Shown here in pieces: positions 1 through 5,016 of a stretch of DNA of 6,110 nt; position 1 is the first letter of the stretch; each line of letters starts with the position of its first letter. The notes under the pieces are model-generated. The model searched no databases. It was not told where the DNA came from and saw nothing but the letters and a program-made list of their open reading frames with translations. Source of the stretch: an uncultured Capnocytophaga sp. (lineage in GTDB: Bacteria > Bacteroidota > Bacteroidia > Flavobacteriales > Flavobacteriaceae); assembly GCA_915070235.1 (NCBI GenBank), contig CAJZFM010000138.1, positions 1 to 6,110 of the forward strand, in the 5' to 3' direction. Both the position numbers and the translations under genes were made by a program.

Positions 1-1
1 A

Positions 2-190
2 TTTGCCAGCAACTACATAGCCTATGATTTACTTAACGACATAGAAAGATTTTCCGATAAATATACCGAGAAAGAACTTAGACAATTTGAGAGACGATTA
101 GAGAATAGAAGTAATTCGGAAGGTAACATTTCTCGCAAAAAATTCTTAGAAATGTATGCCAACCCTGTCATTAATAAATTAAAATTATGA
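2..190 (+). CDS. C-terminal end of an upstream gene, possibly a glycerol-phosphate acyltransferase (5' end outside window)
   Basis: This frame is open from the left edge of the window to a TGA at 188-190 and gives the last 62 residues of a protein. The residues include NYIAYDLLNDIERFSDKYT, followed by a charged Glu/Arg/Lys-rich helix (about residues 22-36 of the fragment) and a basic end, NPVINKLKL. The stop overlaps the asparaginase start in an ATGA arrangement, which supports this being a real coding end and suggests the two are translationally coupled in one transcript. The NYIAYDLL...SDKYT stretch resembles, from memory, the C-terminus of Bacteroidota 1-acyl-glycerol-3-phosphate acyltransferase-like proteins. 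No catalytic motif of that family (HxxxxD) lies in the visible part, so the identity is a tentative inference. That it is a coding end is much more certain than its function. Confidence 0.6.
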   Translation, partial: FASNYIAYDLLNDIERFSDKYTEKELRQFERRLENRSNSEGNISRKKFLEMYANPVINKLKL

Positions 191-1215
191 CTCCCAGAAC
201 AAAAATTCTCCTCATCTACACAGGAGGTACCATCGGAATGGTAAAGGATTATGAAACAGGTGTGCTTCGCCCTTTCCGTTTTGAGAAGATCAAAGAGCGC
301 TTGCCTGAACTCTCTCAGTTGGACAGTGATATAAGTCACGTCTCTTTTGATCCTCCTATTGATTCGTCGGACATGAACATTGCCCATTGGAAAAGAATTG
401 CCCAAAGTATCAAGGAGAATTATAATGATTATGACGGTTTTGTAGTCCTTCATGGCAGTGATACCATGGGATATTCGGCCTCTGCACTGAGTTTCATGTT
501 GGAACACTTAGCCAAACCTGTGATATTTACAGGCTCACAACTTCCTATAGGAGACCTCAGAACCGATGCCAGAGAGAACCTCATCACCTCTATTCGCTTG
601 GCCAGCCTCAAGGAAAATGACAGACCTGTTATTAAGGAAGTATGTCTGTATTTTGAATACAAGCTCTATAGGGGCAATAGAACTACCAAGATAGATGCAG
701 AGAACTTTCAAGCCTTTGACTCTCCTAACTATCATATATTAGCTGAAAGTGGCGTACACCTAAAGATACATCACGAATACCTATACCAAAGAAAATCTCA
801 AGAGGCCTTGCAGGTATTTACCCAATTTGATCCCCATGTCGCTTTCTTAAAGATTTTTCCCAACATCACCCAACCTATATTAGAAGGTATCCTAAGTATC
901 CCTTCCCTTAAGGGGGTAGTTATGGAGACTTTTGGTTCTGGGAATGCCCCTACCGAAGATTGGTTCTTAGCTACCATAGAACAGGCCATTAAAAGAGGCG
1001 TTACTGTGGTCAATATTACCCAATGTATGCGTGGATTTGTCCTTCCTAACAAGTATGAAGCAGGTTCTCACTTTGAAAATATAGGGGTTATCAACGGAAA
1101 AGATCTCACCAGTGAGGCTGCTATTACCAAACTAATGTATTTATTAGGAAAAGGCCTTGATAGCAAAACACTGAAAATCAAATACGAAAGAGAAATACAA
1201 GGAGAAATATCTTAA
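187..1215 (+). CDS. ansA: Type I (cytoplasmic) L-asparaginase
   Basis: The 342-residue protein should hydrolyse L-asparagine to aspartate and ammonia in the cytoplasm. It has no signal peptide, which fits the type I enzymes rather than the secreted type II ones, and its length is normal for the family. The first signature is TGGTIGM at residues 12-18, with nucleophile Thr15. The second is HGSDTM at 89-94, with Asp92. The family Lys is K168 in YRGNRTTK. Together these give the Thr / hydroxyl-Asp-Lys catalytic set. In the second signature the usual HGTDT reads HGSDT, so Ser91 stands where most family members have the catalytic-triad Thr. Ser keeps the hydroxyl, so activity is still expected. 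The ATG at 187 is chosen because it overlaps the upstream stop (ATGA) and puts the first signature about 11 residues from the N-terminus. No Shine-Dalgarno motif precedes it. No terminator is evident after the stop. Confidence 0.95.
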   Translation: MTPRTKILLIYTGGTIGMVKDYETGVLRPFRFEKIKERLPELSQLDSDISHVSFDPPIDSSDMNIAHWKRIAQSIKENYNDYDGFVVLHGSDTMGYSASALSFMLEHLAKPVIFTGSQLPIGDLRTDARENLITSIRLASLKENDRPVIKEVCLYFEYKLYRGNRTTKIDAENFQAFDSPNYHILAESGVHLKIHHEYLYQRKSQEALQVFTQFDPHVAFLKIFPNITQPILEGILSIPSLKGVVMETFGSGNAPTEDWFLATIEQAIKRGVTVVNITQCMRGFVLPNKYEAGSHFENIGVINGKDLTSEAAITKLMYLLGKGLDSKTLKIKYEREIQGEIS

Positions 1216-1232
1216 ATTTTTACTAAGTAAGA

Positions 1233-1262
1233 TTGATGTGTCATTTTTTTATTGTAATTTAG
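1233..1262 (+). promoter_or_regulatory. Probable Bacteroidota-type promoter for tRNA-Ser (and perhaps the exb operon)
   Basis: TTG at 1233-1235 is separated by 19 bases from TAATTTAG at 1255-1262. The Bacteroidota housekeeping promoter is TTG, about 19-21 bases, then TAnnTTTG, so the -7 box matches five of six defined bases and the spacing is right. Transcription would start near 1268, about 20 bases before the mature tRNA. A second candidate, TACTTATT at 1278-1285, is too close to the tRNA 5' end to be used. Only sequence matching supports this call. Confidence 0.45.
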
Positions 1263-1286
1263 CGGCTTGTAAAATGATACTTATTT

Positions 1287-1374
1287 AGAGAGGTGTCCGA
1301 GTGGTCGAAGGAGCACGCCTGGAAAGTGTGTATACGCCAAAAGCGTATCGAGGGTTCGAATCCCTTCCTCTCTG
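1287..1374 (+). tRNA. tRNA-Ser (anticodon GGA)
   Basis: The sequence folds into a complete type II tRNA. The acceptor stem pairs AGAGAGG (1287-1293) with CCTCTCT (1367-1373), followed by discriminator G1374. The short D stem is TCC/GGA. The anticodon stem CACGC/GTGTG (1314-1318, 1326-1330) encloses the loop CTGGAAA, with anticodon GGA at 1321-1323, reading UCC and UCU. The long variable arm is a six-pair hairpin, ATACGC/GCGTAT (1332-1337, 1343-1348), as expected for serine. The T arm is GAGGG-TTCGAAT-CCCTT (1350-1366). Bases 1375-1377 are CTT, so the 3' CCA is not encoded and must be added by nucleotidyltransferase. The tRNA lies 37 bases before the exbB start with no terminator visible between them. 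Confidence 0.97.
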
Positions 1375-1411
1375 CTTTATTAACTTAATATCCACCTAAA
1401 AAATTGAAAAA

Positions 1412-2125
1412 ATGAAAAAAATGTATTCAAAGTTAGCCTTAGCTGCAATGCTTTTCATAAATGTTAGCTCTCTTTTCGCACAAGAAGCAGCTCAGAGAAG
1501 TGTGAATCAAAGTTTCAAGGAATACTTCATCAAAGGAGGCCCTGCCTACATGGCACCTATCCTTTTGTGTCTTATCATTGGACTTGCTGTTGCCATTGAG
1601 CGTATCATTTATCTGACTATGTCCACTACCAACACCAAAAAACTTTTGGAAAATGTAGAGGATGCACTTAAGAATGGTGGAACAGAAGCCGCCAAAGAAG
1701 TATGTAGAAATACCGCAGGGCCTGTGGCTTCTATTTTCTACCAAGGACTTGATCGTGTAGATGAAGGTATCGATATCGTAGAAAAATCTGTAGTTTCTTA
1801 TGGAGGTGTCCAGATGGGGCTTTTGGAAAAGAACGTATCTTGGATTTCCCTATTTATCTCCATTGCTCCGATGTTAGGATTCATGGGAACGGTAATTGGT
1901 ATGATTCAGGCTTTTGAAAAGATCAGCTTAGCTGGTGGTTTGGATGCTTCTTTGATTGCTGGAGATATCCAAGTAGCATTGCTTACTACTGTATTTGGTC
2001 TTATCGTTGCGATGATTCTTCAAGTATTCTATAACTATATTGTAGCTAAAGTAGATAGTATCGTTAATGATATGGAAGATGCTTCTATCTCACTTGTTGA
2101 CCTATTGGTAGCTTACAAAAAATAA
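1412..2125 (+). CDS. exbB: ExbB/TolQ/MotA-family proton channel subunit with N-terminal signal peptide
   Basis: The 237-residue protein is the probable pentameric channel subunit of an inner-membrane motor that uses the proton gradient to energise TonB-dependent outer-membrane transport. Residues 1-23 look like a cleavable signal peptide: a Lys-rich start, a hydrophobic core at 8-22, then LFA|QE. Three further membrane segments follow at about 46-69, 142-165 and 188-212. The family signature is PMLGFMGTVIGMIQAF at 153-168, with Thr160 in the position of the conserved channel Thr of the second helix. LLTTVFGL at 190-197 supplies the third-helix Thr. E63-R64 after the first helix is also typical. 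The large cytoplasmic loop is at 70-141. The start ATG follows an A-rich leader; M4 is an alternative start with little effect. It is the first gene of a four-gene operon, 25 bases before the next gene. TolQ-like or other motor roles cannot be excluded by sequence alone, but the ExbD pair downstream favours ExbB. Confidence 0.92.
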   Translation: MKKMYSKLALAAMLFINVSSLFAQEAAQRSVNQSFKEYFIKGGPAYMAPILLCLIIGLAVAIERIIYLTMSTTNTKKLLENVEDALKNGGTEAAKEVCRNTAGPVASIFYQGLDRVDEGIDIVEKSVVSYGGVQMGLLEKNVSWISLFISIAPMLGFMGTVIGMIQAFEKISLAGGLDASLIAGDIQVALLTTVFGLIVAMILQVFYNYIVAKVDSIVNDMEDASISLVDLLVAYKK

Positions 2126-2150
2126 TTACTAACCCTTAAAATCTCTATCC

Positions 2151-2549
2151 ATGCACAAAATATCAAGATTAATAGCGCTTATTTTGGGCGTTATAGGGCT
2201 TGTTCTTTGCGGTTGGCTTATGGTTAGTTCCGATGAGACCAAGAACAGCATTGACAATTTCCCTATGATAGGTATGTTCGGCGTAGCTTATTTGCTATTG
2301 TTTATTGGATTAGTAGTTGTTATTTCTTCTGCTGCCAAGAACATACTATCCTCACCCAAATCAATTAAAAAGACCTTACTCTATGCAGGAGCTTTCTTAG
2401 GAGTGATCATCGTATCTTACCCTCTTTCCTATGTATTGTTTGGTTCAGACAGTAACTTCCAGTGGATAAGTGCTGGTATTATGGCAACCTATCTGCTTAT
2501 ACTCATCTCGTTAGTGTCTGTAGTTTTCTCAGTTATCAAAAGAACTTAA
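2151..2549 (+). CDS. Small four-helix membrane protein encoded inside the exb operon, function unknown
   Basis: I do not recognise a named family for this 132-residue protein. It is almost wholly hydrophobic, with four predicted membrane helices at about residues 5-26, 39-62, 74-96 and 106-128. These are joined by short loops: SSDETKNSIDN, a basic loop around 63-75 (KNILSSPKSIKK), and GSDSNFQ. The basic second loop and the basic C-terminus (IKRT) suggest that the N- and C-termini and the middle loop face the cytoplasm. The gene sits 25 bases after exbB and only 3 bases before the first exbD, so it is almost certainly co-transcribed and perhaps translationally linked with them. Its position implies a role with the ExbB-ExbD motor, such as assembly, stoichiometry or stability, but that is inference. 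I recall small membrane proteins at this place in related Bacteroidota operons without an assigned function. It has no signal peptide and no cysteine pair; its one cysteine is C20 in helix 1. Confidence 0.85.
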   Translation: MHKISRLIALILGVIGLVLCGWLMVSSDETKNSIDNFPMIGMFGVAYLLLFIGLVVVISSAAKNILSSPKSIKKTLLYAGAFLGVIIVSYPLSYVLFGSDSNFQWISAGIMATYLLILISLVSVVFSVIKRT

Positions 2550-2552
2550 AAA

Positions 2553-3179
2553 ATGGCAAGACGTTCAGTACCCGAAGTAAATGCCGGCTCCATGGCGGAT
2601 ATTGCATTCCTTTTGCTTATATTCTTCCTTGTAACGACCGACATCACATCCAATGCGGGAATAGCTGCAAAATTACCGCCTAAAGTTCCCAAACAAGAAC
2701 AACAAGAACCACCTATCAACGAACGCAATCTGTTTGTCGTATTAGTCAATAAAAACAATCAGCTTCTTGTAGAAGACCAAATATTGGATATCAAGAATCT
2801 AAGACAAAAGGCTGTTGAGTTTTTGGACAATGGAGGTGGAAAAGCCGATGAGGCTTGTAGCTATTGCCAAGGCAAACATGAACCCACTTCATCAGACAAT
2901 CCCAATAAAGCGGTTATCTCTTTACAAAATGACCGAGAAACCAATTACGAGACTTATATCACTGTACAAAATGAGTTAGTAGCTGCCTACAATGAGTTAC
3001 GTGAGAGAGAACGTAAAAGATTGTTCCCTAATGAAGTTACTTATACAGAGATGGATGCAGAGTTCAATGCTGCAAAAACCCCTGAAAAGAGAAAAAATGA
3101 ACTAAGACCAAAGCTAGAAAAATTGCAAGAATTATTTCCTAGAAAATTGGTGGAAGCAAGTGTAAAAAAAGATAAATAA
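2553..3179 (+). CDS. exbD: ExbD/TolR-family protein 1, long form with Cys-x-x-Cys insert
   Basis: The 208-residue protein is a single-helix ExbD/TolR-type subunit that should sit in the pore of the ExbB ring. A short basic cytoplasmic tail (MARRSVPEVN) leads to the signature SMADIAFLLLIFFLVTT at 13-29. Asp16 is the conserved protonatable residue of the motor. After a Pro/Gln/Glu linker (41-56) comes the periplasmic domain. It is much longer than the roughly 140-residue E. coli ExbD. An insert at about 93-117 carries CSYC (C102, C105) in a Gly/Asp-rich loop. A long charged tail from about 145 to 208 is helix-forming and rich in Glu, Lys and Arg. The Cys pair could form a disulfide or bind metal in the periplasm; neither is shown. 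It starts 3 bases after the membrane protein gene and ends 9 bases before the second exbD. No Shine-Dalgarno motif is present. Confidence 0.92.
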   Translation: MARRSVPEVNAGSMADIAFLLLIFFLVTTDITSNAGIAAKLPPKVPKQEQQEPPINERNLFVVLVNKNNQLLVEDQILDIKNLRQKAVEFLDNGGGKADEACSYCQGKHEPTSSDNPNKAVISLQNDRETNYETYITVQNELVAAYNELRERERKRLFPNEVTYTEMDAEFNAAKTPEKRKNELRPKLEKLQELFPRKLVEASVKKDK

Positions 3180-3188
3180 TTTAGAATT

Positions 3189-3671
3189 ATGGCAAAGTTC
3201 AACAAGAAAAAAAGTGACGAGGTACCACCTATCTCAACTGCATCTCTGCCTGATATTATCTTCATGCTTTTGTTCTTTTTTATGACAGTAACCCAAACCA
3301 AAGATGGGGAAATAAAAGTAGCCAATGATATTCCATCGGCGAATCAAGTACAAAAATTAGATAAAAAAGACCCTGTTATATATGTATATGCAGGAGAACC
3401 TTTGCAAAGATATCAAGATAAGTTTGGAAAAAATGCAAAACTTCAGATTAATGATGTGTTTGTAGATGTAGATCAGGTAGGTACACCTATCCTTAAATAC
3501 AAAGAAGGGCTACAAGAGCGATACAAAGATGTATTTATCACCTCTTTAAAAATTGATAAGCATACCAAAATGGGAATCATCGGAGACTTAAAAGAACAGT
3601 TGAGAGAGATCAATGCTTTAAAGATTAATTACATAACAAAAGAAGGAAAACCTGCTGTGTTAGGTGACTAA
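3189..3671 (+). CDS. exbD: ExbD/TolR-family protein 2
   Basis: This is a second, clearly different 160-residue ExbD/TolR-type subunit. The cytoplasmic tail is Lys-rich (MAKFNKKKSDEVPP), followed by the signature SLPDIIFMLLFFFMTVT at 19-35, with Asp22 as the conserved proton-binding residue. The periplasmic domain (about 36-160) has the usual alternating strand and helix pattern: VIYVY at 63-67, LQINDVFVDVDQ at 85-96, FITSLKIDKHTKMGIIGDL around 116-134, and a final strand near INYIT at 146-150. A Tyr/Lys/Gln-rich segment at 70-84 is longer than in E. coli ExbD. It lacks the Cys pair and the long charged tail of the first ExbD, so the two are not a recent duplication. It is the last gene of the operon, followed 49 bases later by a terminator hairpin. 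It probably pairs with the first ExbD in one ExbB ring, but separate rings are possible. Confidence 0.92.
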   Translation: MAKFNKKKSDEVPPISTASLPDIIFMLLFFFMTVTQTKDGEIKVANDIPSANQVQKLDKKDPVIYVYAGEPLQRYQDKFGKNAKLQINDVFVDVDQVGTPILKYKEGLQERYKDVFITSLKIDKHTKMGIIGDLKEQLREINALKINYITKEGKPAVLGD

Positions 3672-3720
3672 TCAAACTTTAGAAAATTGTAGTTTTTATA
3701 GTTTATATTATTTTTATAAG

Positions 3721-3753
3721 AATCCGTGAAATATCTATTTTACGGATTTTTTT
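3721..3753 (+). terminator. Intrinsic terminator closing the exb operon
   Basis: AATCCGTGAAA (3721-3731) pairs with TTTTACGGATT (3738-3748) over eleven base pairs, including one G-T pair, around the six-base loop TATCTA. A run of seven T bases at 3747-3753 follows directly. It lies between the second exbD and sbcD, so the two are likely separate transcription units. The rest of the 3672-3792 gap is AT-rich. I could not find a convincing TTG/TAnnTTTG pair for an sbcD promoter in it. Confidence 0.88.
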
Positions 3754-3792
3754 ATAGATACTTCTTTGTAAATTCTTATACCCGATTTGACT

Positions 3793-5016
3793 ATGAAAAT
3801 ACTTCATACCGCCGACTGGCACTTAGGAAAAAAATTAGACCGTTTCTCTCGTATAGAAGAGCAGCGTGCCGTAATGGAGGAAATCGTACAAATAGCTGAT
3901 ACCCAAAAGGTAGATGTAGTTATCATCGCTGGAGACCTTTTTGATAACTTCACCCCTAATACCGACGCCATAGAACTATTCTACAAGACCGTTAAGCAAC
4001 TCTCCCTCGGTGGGCGCAGGCCTGTGGTGGCTATCTCTGGCAACCATGATGCCCCCAAGCTCATTGATGCTCCCGATCCTTTGGCTCGCGAATGTGGTAT
4101 TTTCCTTATAGGCCAACCTTTTGCTATGGTAACCCCTATAGAAACGCAAGATTTCAAAATTACTCATTCTTCAGAGGGCTTTATAGAACTACAACTTGCC
4201 TCCTTTGCCTACCCCTTGCGAATTATCCATACCGCTTATGCCAATGAGCCTCGCCTAAGACAAGAATTGGAAGGAGACAAAGAGCTCGCTATTAACCAAT
4301 TTCTATCCGACAAATGGCAAGCTCTTGCTCAGAAGTATTGTGATTCCAAGGGAGTGAATATACTCACCGCTCATCTATTTATGAATCCTAAGAATGGCGA
4401 ACTCTTGGAAGAACCTGAAGGAGAGCGCCCTATCCGTATTGGAAATGCGGACATGATCTATACCAATGCTATTCCTTCCCAAATACAATATACCGCCTTA
4501 GGACACTTACACGGATTCAAGAATATTGGCAGCGAAGAAAAGCCTATTGTATATGCTTCCTCTCCCCTATGCTACAGCTTTAGCGAAGCAGGCGATCAGA
4601 AATATGTGGCTATCATAGAGGCCGAGCCTAACAAGGCCGTACTTCTTAGTAAAATACCCCTCACCCAAGGCAAACCCTTAGTAAGGAAGCAATTTACCTC
4701 TATAGAAGCGGCAACCTCTTGGCTAAAAGAAAATCCCGATGCTTGGGTAGAGCTAACCCTTGAACTCAAGGAATATCTCCGATCTGAAGATAGAAAGCGG
4801 CTATACAAAACCCATGAGGGCATTGTCTTTCTAATCCCTAAGCTACTGCTGGATATAGAACATACCCCCTCTACTGAGTTATCTCTGCAAGATATTAATT
4901 TTGAGAATATTACTCCCTTATTTGTAAGCTATTTCAAATATAAGAATGGCGGCATAGCCCCCAATCAGGAAATTCTAAATCTGTTCAACGAAGCTATCAA
5001 TACCCCTATAGACTAA
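3793..5016 (+). CDS. sbcD: Exonuclease subunit SbcD (Mre11-type nuclease)
   Basis: The 407-residue protein is the metallophosphoesterase partner of SbcC and should cut DNA hairpins and process blocked or protein-bound double-strand ends in the cytoplasm. The motifs appear in the family order: DWH at residues 8-10, GDLFD at 47-51, GNHD at 83-86, AH at 193-194 and GHLH at 237-240. The probable metal ligands are D8, H10, D48, N84, H194, H238 and H240, with H85 as the catalytic acid. All are present. The C-terminal part (about 275-407) would hold the SbcC-binding cap. The length is usual for SbcD. The ATG at 3793 gives the standard MKILHTADWHLG beginning; a TTG two codons earlier (3787) would only add two residues and is less likely. 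The TAA stop shares one base with the sbcC ATG (TAATG), so translation of the pair is probably coupled. No Shine-Dalgarno motif precedes the start. Confidence 0.96.
   Translation: MKILHTADWHLGKKLDRFSRIEEQRAVMEEIVQIADTQKVDVVIIAGDLFDNFTPNTDAIELFYKTVKQLSLGGRRPVVAISGNHDAPKLIDAPDPLARECGIFLIGQPFAMVTPIETQDFKITHSSEGFIELQLASFAYPLRIIHTAYANEPRLRQELEGDKELAINQFLSDKWQALAQKYCDSKGVNILTAHLFMNPKNGELLEEPEGERPIRIGNADMIYTNAIPSQIQYTALGHLHGFKNIGSEEKPIVYASSPLCYSFSEAGDQKYVAIIEAEPNKAVLLSKIPLTQGKPLVRKQFTSIEAATSWLKENPDAWVELTLELKEYLRSEDRKRLYKTHEGIVFLIPKLLLDIEHTPSTELSLQDINFENITPLFVSYFKYKNGGIAPNQEILNLFNEAINTPID

Noticed and set aside
22..507. Open frame of 161 codons on the minus strand across the asparaginase start
   Set aside because: It lies antisense to the asparaginase N-terminus and the upstream gene end, both well supported. 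Its translation shows no recognisable domain and a composition typical of an antisense frame.
1220..1230. Short inverted repeat TTACT-A-AGTAA next to the tRNA promoter, as an operator or terminator
   Set aside because: Five-base arms with a one-base centre are expected by chance several times in AT-rich DNA of this length. It has no GC-rich stem and no T run directly after it.
1278..1285. TACTTATT as the -7 promoter box for the tRNA
   Set aside because: Transcription would start at or inside the mature tRNA 5' end, so the box at 1255-1262 fits better.
2462..2683. Plus-strand open frame of 73 codons spanning the end of the four-helix gene and the start of exbD
   Set aside because: It overlaps two better-supported genes in another frame and its protein has no membrane or domain pattern.
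2692..2709. Perfect tandem repeat of the 9-mer AACAAGAAC
   Set aside because: It encodes the KQEQQE part of the flexible ExbD linker. Two copies of a low-complexity 9-mer in a linker do not suggest a functional DNA element.
3787..3792. TTG at 3787 as the sbcD start
   Set aside because: The ATG at 3793 gives the standard SbcD N-terminus, MKILHTADWH. The TTG adds only Met-Thr and has no better initiation signal.
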